From positions 1 through 23,222 of the forward strand of contig DASYYE010000486.1 of NCBI GenBank assembly GCA_035946955.1: DNA of 23,222 nt. The letters run 5' to 3'. Under the pieces are notes generated by a model. The model saw only the letters and a list, made by a program, of their open reading frames with translations. It was not told where the DNA came from and did not search any database. This stretch comes from DASYYE01 sp035946955. Lineage in GTDB: Bacteria; Actinomycetota; Actinomycetes; Streptosporangiales; Streptosporangiaceae. Within the stretch, counting starts at the first letter, position 1. The number at the start of each line of letters is the position of its first letter. The position numbers were made by a program, and so were the translations under genes. This document shows, one piece after another, positions 1-7,905 of this stretch.

Positions 1-1743
1 GCGGAAAGGGCGCAGGCACGCGAGGTGTCCCTGCGCCGCATCGGCCGCCTGTTCACCCCCTACCGCTGGCAGCTGACGGTCGTCACCGCCATCATCGTCG
101 CCTCCTCCATCGTCGGGCTGGCCTCCCCGTTCCTGCTCCGCGCGTTCATCGACACCGCCCTGCCGGCCAGGAACGTGCAGCTGCTGGCCTGGCTGGTCAT
201 CGGCATGGTCGCGGTGGCCGCCATCACCTCGGCCTTCGGGGTGATCCAGACCTGGATCAGCACCAAGGTCGGCCAGCAGGTCATGCACGAGCTGCGCACC
301 AGCGTCTTCGGTCACCTGCAGCGCCAGTCGATCGCCTTCTTCACCCGCACCCGCTCCGGCGAGGTCCAGTCCCGCATCAACAACGACATCGGCGGGATGG
401 AGTCCGTGGTGACCTCGACCGCGACATCCATTGCCGCCAACCTCACCACGGCGGTAGCCACCGCCGTCGCCATGGTCGCCTTGTCCTGGCGGCTCTCCCT
501 GATCTCGCTGGTGGTCATGCCTCCGGCCATCTACCTGAGCCGCAAGGTGGCCCGCATGCGCCGGGCCATCACCACCGAGCAGCAGCGCGAACTGGCCAAC
601 CTCAACGTCAGTATCGAGGAAGGCCTCTCGATCAACGCCATCCAGCTGGCCAAAACCATGGGCACCGGGCCGTCCCTGATTCAGCGGTTCACCGCCTCCT
701 CGGCCCGCCTTATCGACCTGGAACTGCGCTCTCAGCTGGCCGGGCGCTGGCGCATGGCGTCGATGAGCATCATCTTCGCCGCGATCCCCGCAGTCATCTA
801 CCTCGCCGCCGGCCTGCCGGTGACCGCCGACGTCATGACCATCGGCACTCTGGTCGCCTTCACCACACTGCAGAACAACCTCTTCCGGCCGATAACCGGC
901 CTGCTCAGCACCGGCGTCTCTGTGATCAGCTCGCTGGCCCTGTTCGCGCGGATCTTCGAGTACCTGGACCTGCCTGTGGACATCGAGGATCCCGCTCACC
1001 CCGCCGAGATCGACCCGGCCCGCATCGCCGGGCATGTCCGCCTCGCCGGCGTCAGCTTCACCTACCCCGGCGCCGACCGGCCCGCGGTGACCGGCATCGA
1101 CCTCGACATGCCCGCCGGCAGCACGCTCGCCCTGGTCGGCGAGACCGGATCAGGCAAGACCACCCTCGCCTCGCTGGTCGCCCGCCTGTATGACCCCACC
1201 AGCGGCAGTGTCCGCATCGACGGCGTCGACATCCGCGACATGAGACTTACCGACCTCGCCGCAGTCGTAGGCGTGGTCAGCCAGGAGACTTACCTGCTGC
1301 ACACCACTGTGCGGGAGAACCTGCGCTACGCCAAGCCCGAGGCCACCGACGCCGAGATCGAGGACGCCACACGCGCCGCCCAGATCCACGACCTGATCGC
1401 CGGGCTACCCGACGGCTACGACACCATGGTCGGCTCCCGCGGGCACCGTTTCTCCGGCGGCGAGAAACAACGCATCGCCATCGCCCGGACCCTGCTGCGC
1501 AACCCGCGCGTGCTCGTGCTGGACGAGGCCACCAGCTCCCTGGACACCGAAACCGAACGTGCCGTCCAGCAGGCGTTCGACACCCTCGCCCAGGGGCGCA
1601 CGACCATTACCATCGCCCACCGGCTGTCCACCGTGCGAAACGCCGACCAGATCGTCGTCCTGGACCATGGCCGGATCGTCGAAGCCGGAACCCACACCAG
1701 CCTCATCGCCGGCCAGGGCCGCTACGCAGGCCTTGCCGCGTAG
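1..1743 (+). CDS. ABC exporter, fused permease/ATPase (5' end outside window)
   Basis: The C-terminal 572 or more residues of a half-size ABC exporter. The reading frame is open back to base 1, so the GTG at 25 is probably not the true start and the gene begins upstream. The N-terminal part has about five or six membrane segments of the ABC_membrane type. Counting from the GTG, the ATPase domain shows Walker A GETGSGKTT near residue 372, the signature FSGGEKQR near 476, Walker B VLVLDEATSSLD near 496 and the H-loop histidine in IAHRLS near 531. All catalytic motifs are intact, so the protein should be an active ATP-driven exporter working as a homodimer or heterodimer in the plasma membrane. 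The substrate cannot be read from sequence. Heterodimeric partners are often adjacent, and one could lie upstream of the window. Confidence 0.93.
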   Translation, partial: AERAQAREVSLRRIGRLFTPYRWQLTVVTAIIVASSIVGLASPFLLRAFIDTALPARNVQLLAWLVIGMVAVAAITSAFGVIQTWISTKVGQQVMHELRTSVFGHLQRQSIAFFTRTRSGEVQSRINNDIGGMESVVTSTATSIAANLTTAVATAVAMVALSWRLSLISLVVMPPAIYLSRKVARMRRAITTEQQRELANLNVSIEEGLSINAIQLAKTMGTGPSLIQRFTASSARLIDLELRSQLAGRWRMASMSIIFAAIPAVIYLAAGLPVTADVMTIGTLVAFTTLQNNLFRPITGLLSTGVSVISSLALFARIFEYLDLPVDIEDPAHPAEIDPARIAGHVRLAGVSFTYPGADRPAVTGIDLDMPAGSTLALVGETGSGKTTLASLVARLYDPTSGSVRIDGVDIRDMRLTDLAAVVGVVSQETYLLHTTVRENLRYAKPEATDAEIEDATRAAQIHDLIAGLPDGYDTMVGSRGHRFSGGEKQRIAIARTLLRNPRVLVLDEATSSLDTETERAVQQAFDTLAQGRTTITIAHRLSTVRNADQIVVLDHGRIVEAGTHTSLIAGQGRYAGLAA

Positions 1744-1797
1744 AAGCCCACGGACCGGGTGCTGGCTCGCGTCCTTTGCGCCCGTCATGATGGGGCC

Positions 1798-2019
1798 ATG
1801 GTGGATGTTGGCCAGCGGGCCTACGCGGCGATCGTCGCGGGTGACTGGGGCGCTGTGCGGTTGTTGCTGCACCCGTACCTGCACTGGACCGACAGCACCG
1901 GCAAGACCATCCGCGGCCGGGAAAAGGTGCTCGCCCTGCTCGAGCATGCCGACCAAGCCCCGCCGCAGGCACGCTCGATCGAGCTACGGGACGGGCAGAT
2001 CTACCGCTGGCTTGCATGA
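1798..2019 (+). CDS. small SnoaL/NTF2-like protein
   Basis: A 73-residue protein resembling the compact SnoaL-like/nuclear transport factor 2 fold: an N-terminal helix (AYAAIVAGDWGAVRLLLHP), the HWTDSTGKTIRGRE strand-turn that usually follows, and a short C-terminal strand (VELRDGQIYRW type, here IELRDGQIYRW). I chose the ATG at 1798 over an upstream in-frame start at 1759 because the homology-like part begins there. No strong ribosome binding site is visible. It is shorter than usual SnoaL proteins (about 110-140 residues), but the ending looks natural rather than truncated. The function is unknown; members of this fold bind small hydrophobic ligands or act as isomerases or cyclases. It lies 54 bases after the ABC gene on the same strand and may be cotranscribed with it. 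Confidence 0.7.
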   Translation: MVDVGQRAYAAIVAGDWGAVRLLLHPYLHWTDSTGKTIRGREKVLALLEHADQAPPQARSIELRDGQIYRWLA

Positions 2020-2029
2020 ACGCCACCCA

Positions 2030-2050
2030 GCAAGGCGCGGCCGGCCTTGC
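2030..2050. terminator. candidate bidirectional terminator hairpin
   Basis: A perfect 7-bp inverted repeat, GCAAGGC/GCCTTGC, around a 7-base GC-rich loop. It sits in the 41-base gap between two convergent stop codons (2019 on + and 2061 on -). There is no T-tract, which is usual for actinobacterial hairpin terminators. Confidence 0.5.
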
Positions 2051-2060
2051 CCCGCTGGCG

Positions 2061-2471
2061 CTACCGCTCCGCGGCCGGGTCGAGGACCGGTTTGATGTCG
2101 AGGATGGGGGTACGGTCGATCGCTTCCAGGTCGCTGACCTGGATCCGCAGGCCATCGATGGCCAGTATCTGCACCCGGTGCAGGCCGATCGGGTTGGGCC
2201 GATTAGGTGAGCGGGTGCTGAACACGCCCAGCGGAGGGCTCAGCGGGTTGTCTCCAGGGACGGTGCTGAGCTCGTCGCGCCGCGCCCGGTCAAGCCAGGT
2301 GAGCACGATGACGTGCTCACCGACCCTAAGGTCACGGATTCCCTCGGCCACCTGCGGCTCGACCACCAGCCAGGCCGACGGCGCGCCCAGGTTGCCTTGC
2401 CGGGGCGCCTGCGCCCGATCTTTCAGTGGGGACTCAACCCAGCCGATCGGCCTCAGTTCGTACCGTGACAC
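2061..2471 (-). CDS. trmO: TrmO/TsaA-family tRNA (t6A37) N6-methyltransferase
   Basis: A 136-residue single-domain TsaA-like protein. TrmO uses S-adenosylmethionine to methylate N6-threonylcarbamoyladenosine at position 37 of tRNA in the cytoplasm. The hallmark block FSTRSPNRPNPIGL is at residues 84-97, followed by the TPILDIKPVLDP strand at 121-132 that ends the domain. I chose the GTG at 2471 because GGGGG lies about 7 bases upstream of it. The frame could extend to an ATG at 2522, but that adds a proline- and glycine-rich stretch with no domain similarity. It lacks the C-terminal extension of E. coli TrmO (about 235 residues), as is common in actinobacteria. It lies 89 bases downstream of the glycosyltransferase gene on the same strand; a functional link is not obvious. 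Confidence 0.85.
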   Translation of the reverse strand: MSRYELRPIGWVESPLKDRAQAPRQGNLGAPSAWLVVEPQVAEGIRDLRVGEHVIVLTWLDRARRDELSTVPGDNPLSPPLGVFSTRSPNRPNPIGLHRVQILAIDGLRIQVSDLEAIDRTPILDIKPVLDPAAER

Positions 2472-2560
2472 GCTGTCACCCCCGCGATCAGCCGGCCCCG
2501 GCCGCTGCGCCTGGCCGGTCACAGGTTCCGGTGGCTGTACGCCCCATCACGTGAGTCACG

Positions 2561-3667
2561 CTACCGGCCGGTGGCCGGCTCCGGCTTCTCATTCCTGACC
2601 GGCTTTCGGCACCCATGGGCGGTCAATGCGCTCGCCACCTCTTGAGTGGTCTGTTCCCAGCCGGGCAGAGCCGGCCGCCGCTGTCGTGCGGCGGCCCGTA
2701 GCCGGTGCCGGTGGCGTTCGTCATCCAGCCAGTCTCCGAGCGCGGCGGCGAGGGCAGCCGGATCGCCGGGAGGGACCAGCTGGCCGGGGCGGGTGCCATC
2801 GGCGGTGCAGCCGAGCGCTTCGGGCAGCCCACCGACGGCGGCGGCGATGACGGGCGCGCCGTGGGCGAGCGCTTCGGTGACGGCCATGCCGTAGGTCTCC
2901 GAGCGGGACGGCGCGACGAGCAGGTCGGCGGTGGTGTATACGTGGCTGAGCGCCGCGCCGGTCAGGACGCCGGTGAGCCGGACGCGGTGGCTGTAGCCGA
3001 GACGCGTGACACGGGTCCGCAACTGGTCGACGAAGTCAGGGTCGCGGTCGAGTGCTCCGGCCAGCACGCAGTGCCAGTCCCGCTCAGCGAGGCCGGCGAG
3101 CGCCTCGACGAGGACGTCCTGTCCTTTGTGGCGGCCGAGGACTCCGACGCAGATCAGGTGGCCGCGGACCGGCCGGGCCTGGGCAGCGACCTGATCGACG
3201 CCGGGCCGGGCGACGTGCACCCGGCAGGCCGGGATCGCGTATCGGGTCAGTACCTGCTGGCGGGTCCATTCGCTGGTAACGACCACGCTGGTGGCCGCGC
3301 GGAGCACGACCCGTTCAGAGCGCTGCGCACTGGCATCATGCTGTGTGTCCAGGGCAGTGGCCAGTGGCATATGGAGCAGCACTGTCATTCGTATCCGGCC
3401 GGTGTGTGGCAGCAGTTGCGCGGCGGCCGGCGAGGCGATGAGCCCGTCGATCATGACGGTCTCACCGTCGGGGATGGCGGAAAGGACGCGGTCTAGGTCC
3501 GCGCGGGCACCCACGCCTGCTACTGGCCACGCCGGGGCAACGGTCGTGACCAGCACATCCCATCCGGCCTCGGTCAGTCCGGCGCAGACGCGCCGGTCAT
3601 AGATGTTGCCGCCGGTGGGCTGGCCGGGATTGTCGAACCCCTCGGGGGCTACTACGTGGACCCGCAC
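2561..3667 (-). CDS. GT4-family glycosyltransferase
   Basis: A 368-residue GT-B fold retaining glycosyltransferase of the GT4 type, transferring a sugar from a nucleotide-sugar donor to an unknown acceptor on the cytoplasmic side. The N-terminal domain begins MRVHVVAPEG with a GGNIYDRRV loop near residues 19-27. The C-terminal donor-binding domain has CVGVLGRHKGQD near 173-184 and the EX7E motif at E257-E265 (ETYGMAVTE), followed by HGAPVIAAAVGGLPE. Length is normal for the family. The start is a GTG at 3667 with GGAGAG about 10 bases upstream. It is divergent from the methyltransferase at 3825 and shares a 157-base intergenic region with it. Its position beside RibA, flippase and CDP-alcohol transferase genes suggests it glycosylates an intermediate of the central locus. 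Sugar and acceptor are not predictable. Confidence 0.9.
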   Translation of the reverse strand: MRVHVVAPEGFDNPGQPTGGNIYDRRVCAGLTEAGWDVLVTTVAPAWPVAGVGARADLDRVLSAIPDGETVMIDGLIASPAAAQLLPHTGRIRMTVLLHMPLATALDTQHDASAQRSERVVLRAATSVVVTSEWTRQQVLTRYAIPACRVHVARPGVDQVAAQARPVRGHLICVGVLGRHKGQDVLVEALAGLAERDWHCVLAGALDRDPDFVDQLRTRVTRLGYSHRVRLTGVLTGAALSHVYTTADLLVAPSRSETYGMAVTEALAHGAPVIAAAVGGLPEALGCTADGTRPGQLVPPGDPAALAAALGDWLDDERHRHRLRAAARQRRPALPGWEQTTQEVASALTAHGCRKPVRNEKPEPATGR

Positions 3668-3824
3668 GATGTTCCGGCTCTCCAGAGGGCTTGCCGCACC
3701 GAGCTAGCCTCCACCCTGCGGCCGAGCTGAACCACGCCCGCCGCCGATCCGTCATACCTGACACAGACTGGCACGTAGCGGCGCCGGGCACGGTTCGACC
3801 CCAGAGGTAGGAGGCCTTGATGGA
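3668..3824. promoter_or_regulatory. divergent intergenic region, GT4 / methyltransferase
   Basis: 157 bases between divergent starts that must hold the promoters for both sides. I see no convincing -35/-10 pair on either strand. A clear Shine-Dalgarno, AGGAGG at 3809-3814, precedes the ATG at 3825 by 10 bases. A second ATG at 3820 is better spaced but opens only a two-codon frame. Confidence 0.5.
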
Positions 3825-4739
3825 ATGAGTTGCTTCGGTGAAGTCTCGACGACCTCCGGCTATGCCCGTTACCTGGCCGCTAAGACAACTGTGGATGACC
3901 GGGCTCTCAACCGGCATGTGCTGGCCGAGCTGAGCCGCCTGACGCCCGGGGGCGCGCCGCGGGTGCTGGAGATCGGCGCCGGCCTGGGGACGATGGTGGC
4001 CCGTCTGATGGACTGGGGCACGGTCCGTGCCGGCGAGTACATCCTGCTGGATGCGGATCGGCAGCTGCTGGATTGCTCTCGCCGGTGGCTGTGCGACTGG
4101 GCGGCCGCGCGGGGCCTGCACAGCGACCGGCTGCCAGATGGGTTGCGGGTGGGTGGTCTGCGGGTACGCCTTGTGCACGCCGAACTCGGCGGTTACCTGG
4201 AGGCCGTCCACGACGAGCGGGCCGATGTGCTGATCGCCAACGCCGTCCTGGACCTGGTCGACGTGCCGGCCCTGCTGCCCGGATTGTTGCGGCTCCTGGT
4301 CCCTGGCGGCGTCTATTGGTTCACGATCAACTACGACGGCGAGAGCATCTTCACGCCCGGCCACCCTCATGACGACCAGATCATGCAGGCCTACCACCTG
4401 GACATGGATGAGCGCGTTCGCTACGGCCGGCCCGCCGGGGAAAGCCGGACAGGCCGCCGCCTGTTTCACTACCTGCGGGCTGCGGGCGCGCCCGCACTGG
4501 CGGCGGGGTCGTCGGACTGGGTCGTAAGCGCTGACCCGGAGGGGAACTACCCGGCCGACGAGGCTTACTTCCTGCGCAGCATCCTCAACACGATCCAGAA
4601 CGCGTTGCGGGACCGCCAGGACCGGGTGCAACCGGCCGATCTGGCCGGCTGGCTGGCCGAGCGCGGCCGGCAACTGACCGCAGGCGAGCTGGTCTACATC
4701 GCCCACCAGCTTGATTTCGTAGGCCGATCGCCCGGCTAG
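3825..4739 (+). CDS. class I SAM-dependent methyltransferase
   Basis: A 304-residue Rossmann-fold methyltransferase. Motif I is VLEIGAGLGT at residues 47-56, the acidic end of strand 2 is LLDAD near 77-81, and the strand-4 region ADVLIANAVLDLVD is near 137-150. It would transfer a methyl group from SAM to a small molecule or lipid precursor. The C-terminal third (after about residue 180) is not part of the common core and may hold the acceptor site. The start is fixed by AGGAGG at 3809-3814. The 3' end overlaps the antisense acyltransferase gene by 155 bases. I infer membership of the central locus from its position; the substrate is unknown. Confidence 0.85.
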   Translation: MSCFGEVSTTSGYARYLAAKTTVDDRALNRHVLAELSRLTPGGAPRVLEIGAGLGTMVARLMDWGTVRAGEYILLDADRQLLDCSRRWLCDWAAARGLHSDRLPDGLRVGGLRVRLVHAELGGYLEAVHDERADVLIANAVLDLVDVPALLPGLLRLLVPGGVYWFTINYDGESIFTPGHPHDDQIMQAYHLDMDERVRYGRPAGESRTGRRLFHYLRAAGAPALAAGSSDWVVSADPEGNYPADEAYFLRSILNTIQNALRDRQDRVQPADLAGWLAERGRQLTAGELVYIAHQLDFVGRSPG

Positions 4740-5991
4740 CGTCCCGCCAGCGTCCGGCGACGACGACCGGCCTTGTTCGCCGAAGCTGCCACAACCGGGC
4801 CGACATCGCCTGCCGCAGCGCAGTCCACCCGCGGTGCCGCTGGAAGGGAATCTCGAACCCAGCGGCGAACAGACGGGCGAAGCACACGGTCACGGGCAGC
4901 AGTATCGCGGCCAGCACGAAGAATGTCGGCGTCCCGGTAGCGACCCGGCCCAGCACCAGCCCGTAGGACACGGCGATGACGATCGGCATGTGCGTCAGGT
5001 AGAGGCTGTAGGAGCAGGAGCCGAGGCTCCGCGGCAGGCCGCTGTCAAGGAAACGGACGACGAACCGCGGACGCGAGGTGGCGACCGCGGCGAGCAAGAA
5101 GCCGACCGCCGGAGCCCATGCCAGGTCGAGCCAGAACAGATTGAGGCTCGACCAGGTGGCGCCTTTGACCACCATCAACACGATCGCCGGCACCGCGGCG
5201 GCCAGCGCGTAACCGGCCCAGGGCCGGGACCGGGTGCGCTCACTGGCGGTGACGATCCCGGCGGCCAGCAGGCCGACGGCGAACAGCACCGCGAGGTCGG
5301 GGGCGCACGTCACCAGGAAGCTGTTCATCCGCGGGACATGGGGCCCCAGCAGGCCGATGGTCACGACGATGGCGGCCACCATGCCCACCATCGCGCGGGC
5401 ACTCACCCGCCGAACGAGCAGCAGCAACAACGGCAGCAGGAAGTAGAGCTGGGCTTCGACAGCGATCGACCAGAACGCCCGGTTGGGGCTGCCCGCGGAC
5501 CAGAACCCGCCGTTGTGGCCCTGGGCGAAGGCGTCCTGCACCAGGAAGCCGTACACGACGACGGACTTCCCGTTGGGCACCGGCCAGCCGGGCTGGGCGA
5601 GCACGTACCAGGTCATCACCAGGCTGAATCCGAGCGCTGCCCAGTAGGGCGGCAGGATGCGCCAGGCCCGCCGGTGCGCGTAGGTCGCGATTGATTTGAA
5701 CCGCCACCCCGAGCGCGCCGGTCCGAGGCCCAGCGAGAAGCCCGACAGCGCGATGAAGACGACGACCGCACCCCGGCCGTAGATCATCCAGGCCGCCCAG
5801 AACGGGGCGTGATTGGCGCCGGGGTAGCCCGGCCAGGCACGCTCGAAGATGTGGTTGAGCACGACGAACAGGGCGGCCAGGCCGCGGATCCCATCCATGC
5901 CGACGACGCGGCCCGGACCGGGGGCCGCTATCGCGGGGGCGGCGGGCTCGGCTGACGCGGTGGCAGGCGGATGCTCGCGGATGTCTGTCAT
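4585..5991 (-). CDS. acyltransferase-3 family membrane protein
   Basis: A 468-residue polytopic protein of the acyltransferase-3 (OafA/NodX-like) family, which moves acyl groups onto sugars or lipids at the membrane. After a proline/alanine-rich N-terminus (about 30 residues) comes the family signature with R36 and catalytic-type H47 (GIRGLAALFVVLNH). A later FWSIAVEAQLYFLLP block and about ten hydrophobic segments follow. The ATG at 5991 overlaps the RibA stop codon in an ATGA arrangement, so translation is probably coupled. The last 60 or so residues are arginine/proline/glycine-rich, unlike the membrane core, and run antisense through the 3' end of the methyltransferase gene. The acceptor could be the glycosylated product of the locus. 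The family call is firm; the substrate is unknown. Confidence 0.88.
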   Translation of the reverse strand: MTDIREHPPATASAEPAAPAIAAPGPGRVVGMDGIRGLAALFVVLNHIFERAWPGYPGANHAPFWAAWMIYGRGAVVVFIALSGFSLGLGPARSGWRFKSIATYAHRRAWRILPPYWAALGFSLVMTWYVLAQPGWPVPNGKSVVVYGFLVQDAFAQGHNGGFWSAGSPNRAFWSIAVEAQLYFLLPLLLLLVRRVSARAMVGMVAAIVVTIGLLGPHVPRMNSFLVTCAPDLAVLFAVGLLAAGIVTASERTRSRPWAGYALAAAVPAIVLMVVKGATWSSLNLFWLDLAWAPAVGFLLAAVATSRPRFVVRFLDSGLPRSLGSCSYSLYLTHMPIVIAVSYGLVLGRVATGTPTFFVLAAILLPVTVCFARLFAAGFEIPFQRHRGWTALRQAMSARLWQLRRTRPVVVAGRWRDASRAIGLRNQAGGRCRPARLRSVAGRARPASRPDRPVAPGPGGPATRSGSC

Positions 5992-6746
5992 TGGTCTGCG
6001 ATCCCGAGATGTGCCGGGTCGGCGCGCAGGTGCGGCTCGGCGGCGCGTTCAAGACCTCGCGAAAGCAGATCATGCCCGCCGCGCCGGGCCTTGGTGGCCA
6101 GGTAGGCGGCGTTGGTCCCGTTCAGGTGCAGCGCGGTGGGAACCTGCTTGGCGATCGTGATGCCCAGACGGGCCAGTTGAGCGCCCTTGTCCGGGTTGTT
6201 GCTCAGCAGCCCGATGCGGCTGACACCGAGCGCGTGCAGCATCTGGGCCGCGCTTGTGTAGTCGCGCTCGTCGGCCCGGTGGCCGAGCGCGAGGTTCGCG
6301 TCATAGGTATCCAGACCAAGATCTTGCAGCGCGTAGGCGTCGAGTTTGTCATACAGCCCGATGCCGCGCCCTTCCTGGCGCATATACAGCACATACCCGC
6401 CGTGCTGGGTGATCCGCTCGACCGCTTCGCGCAGTTGCGGCCCGCAGTCGCACCGCTGACTGCCGAACACGTCACCGGTGAGGCATTCACTGTGCAGGCG
6501 CACCAGCGGTAGCCCAGCCGCGGCGGGCCGGCCGAGTTCGAGGGCCACGTGCTGTTGCGCGTCGGTCAGGCCAGTGAAACTGACGACTGTGGCAATGGTT
6601 GAGTAGCCGTCACCGAAACGCAGCGGGATTCGAATACGCCGGCGGATCGCCGCCGCCTGGACCGGCCCGGTCACGGGACGGGCCGTTCGGCCTCGCGCCG
6701 GGCCGAGGGCGCCGTCAGCAGCTTGCCGAGGTCGGTCACCTGGCAT
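5988..6746 (-). CDS. ribA: GTP cyclohydrolase II, RibA-type
   Basis: A 252-residue GCH II without a fused RibB domain. GCH II opens the imidazole ring of GTP to give a diaminopyrimidine ribosyl phosphate, releasing formate and pyrophosphate. Zinc ligands are C88, C99 and C101 (SECLTGDVFGSQRCDCG); the GTP-binding RQEGRGIGLYDKL block is at 123-135; the residues matching E. coli D126 and R128 are D159 and R161 (ADERDY). Y138 in DAYALQD aligns by eye with E. coli Y105. The N-terminal 35 residues are a basic, alanine/proline-rich extension. The ATG lies 6 bases after the flippase stop, and the 3' end overlaps the acyltransferase start (ATGA). With PTPS and flippase genes around it rather than rib genes, this is probably a specialised copy, like SCO6655 of S. 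coelicolor, not the housekeeping riboflavin enzyme. Confidence 0.93.
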   Translation of the reverse strand: MPGDRPRQAADGALGPARGRTARPVTGPVQAAAIRRRIRIPLRFGDGYSTIATVVSFTGLTDAQQHVALELGRPAAAGLPLVRLHSECLTGDVFGSQRCDCGPQLREAVERITQHGGYVLYMRQEGRGIGLYDKLDAYALQDLGLDTYDANLALGHRADERDYTSAAQMLHALGVSRIGLLSNNPDKGAQLARLGITIAKQVPTALHLNGTNAAYLATKARRGGHDLLSRGLERAAEPHLRADPAHLGIADQ

Positions 6747-6752
6747 GGCGGG

Positions 6753-7778
6753 TCAGCCACGAACAGTCTCCAACGTCCGCGGCGCCTGATCAGGTTGTCT
6801 CGGCTCGCCTGGGTGTCCCGGACCGCGACGACGGCGAACGGCGTCTCTCAGCAGCAGGCCCGCGCCTGGGGCAACTGCGGCCAGCATGATTACCGCATAG
6901 AGGGTGGCGACCGTGACTCCGGTGGCCGCGCCGAGCCCGGCAGCGCCGAAAGCCCAGGCGGCGGCTCCTTCCCTGAGCCCCCACCCGCCGATACTCAGCG
7001 GGATAACCATTGCGGTCTGCACCACCATCACCAGCGCGACCAGTTCGCCCAGGGGTGCGGTGCTGCCGGCGACCCGGGCCGCGATGATGAAGGTGGCCGT
7101 GTGCCCGGCGACGGCCAGCACCGAGGCCAGCGTGAGCCGGGGCCACACATCTGGGGCCAGCAAGCCGCCACGCAGGTCATCGGAAACGGCCCTGGCGGCG
7201 CGTGCCAGCCGCGACCGGCCGCGGCGGGCAGCGCCACGTATGACCAGCGCAGCACACCCGGCTACACCGGCGACACCCGCCAGGACGTACGGCAGCGCGG
7301 GCCGGACCGGCGAGGGCAGGGCCAGCAACACGACGGCGGTCACCAGGGCCTGGATGACCTGACCCCACAGCCGTTCCCACGCCACCGCGCGCAGCCCCCG
7401 CACCACGTCTCCAGCACGCCGGCCGTGCGTGACCGCCCGGTGCACGTCGCCGAGAACCCCGCCGAAGAGCACGGAGTTGAGGAACAGGGAACGGTAGTAG
7501 GCACCGACCGCGGTTGGAAGGTCAATGCCGACGCCGAGTGCCCTGGCGACGACCCGCCACCGCCAGGCCGAACACACCGTGGTCAGGGCAGTGAGCGTGA
7601 TAGCTGCCACGACCGCCTGCCAGGTGACCGCGCGCAGCCCGTGCTTGAACGGCGCCGCGCCCACCTGCAGCACGAGAAACCACAGTATGGTGACGCCGAC
7701 GGCCAAGCGCAGCAACGACGGCCCGAAACGGCGGACGGCCGGGCTGATCCCGGCCGGGACGGAGTAAAAGCCAGCCAC
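6753..7778 (-). CDS. LPG-synthase-like transmembrane protein (flippase-like)
   Basis: A 341-residue integral membrane protein with about eight hydrophobic segments, of the lysylphosphatidylglycerol synthase transmembrane / UPF0104 (AglD-like) family. Visible family features are the first segment LLRLAVGVTILWFLVLQV, the YYRSLFLNSVLFGGVLGDVHRA loop near residues 93-114, and IPLSIGGWGLREGAAAW in the C-terminal half. It lacks the soluble aminoacyl-transferase domain, so it is more likely a lipid transporter or flippase-type protein than an LPG synthase. The GTG start at 7778 has no clear ribosome binding site. It is the first gene of a tight flippase-RibA-acyltransferase unit and diverges from the fused phosphotransferase gene. 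I infer that it moves a lipid-linked product across the membrane. Confidence 0.85.
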   Translation of the reverse strand: MAGFYSVPAGISPAVRRFGPSLLRLAVGVTILWFLVLQVGAAPFKHGLRAVTWQAVVAAITLTALTTVCSAWRWRVVARALGVGIDLPTAVGAYYRSLFLNSVLFGGVLGDVHRAVTHGRRAGDVVRGLRAVAWERLWGQVIQALVTAVVLLALPSPVRPALPYVLAGVAGVAGCAALVIRGAARRGRSRLARAARAVSDDLRGGLLAPDVWPRLTLASVLAVAGHTATFIIAARVAGSTAPLGELVALVMVVQTAMVIPLSIGGWGLREGAAAWAFGAAGLGAATGVTVATLYAVIMLAAVAPGAGLLLRDAVRRRRGPGHPGEPRQPDQAPRTLETVRG

Positions 7779-7905
7779 ACCCGTTACACGGGTCAGGTGG
7801 ACACATAGTTCAACCGTCCGGATACGGACGCATAGCGGGCGCGCGGCCGGTCGTGGTGAACCAGCATGACCGCGGACTCGTTGTCCCCATGAGGAACAGC
7901 AGCAG
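7779..7905. promoter_or_regulatory. divergent control region of the central locus
   Basis: 127 bases between the flippase and phosphotransferase starts. They contain a perfect 6-bp inverted repeat with a 4-base loop (CGTCCG-GATA-CGGACG, 7815-7830) and a shorter one, ACCCG/CGGGT, beside the flippase GTG. GAGGA at 7891-7895 serves the GTG at 7906. No confident -35/-10 pair was found. The central symmetric element could be an operator controlling both sides. Confidence 0.45.
7815..7830. repeat. 16-base inverted repeat, candidate operator
   Basis: CGTCCG-GATA-CGGACG, perfectly symmetric in both arms. It lies near the middle of the divergent intergenic region, 37 bases from the flippase start and 76 bases from the phosphotransferase start. 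Regulator unknown. Confidence 0.4.

Noticed and set aside
3597..4706. A 369-codon frame antisense to the methyltransferase
   Set aside because: Composition typical of antisense shadow; the plus strand has SD, motif I and normal family length.
6723..7808. A 361-codon frame opposite the flippase gene
   Set aside because: Low-complexity Gly/Gln/Asp/Arg-rich translation mirroring the third-position GC bias of the real gene on the other strand.
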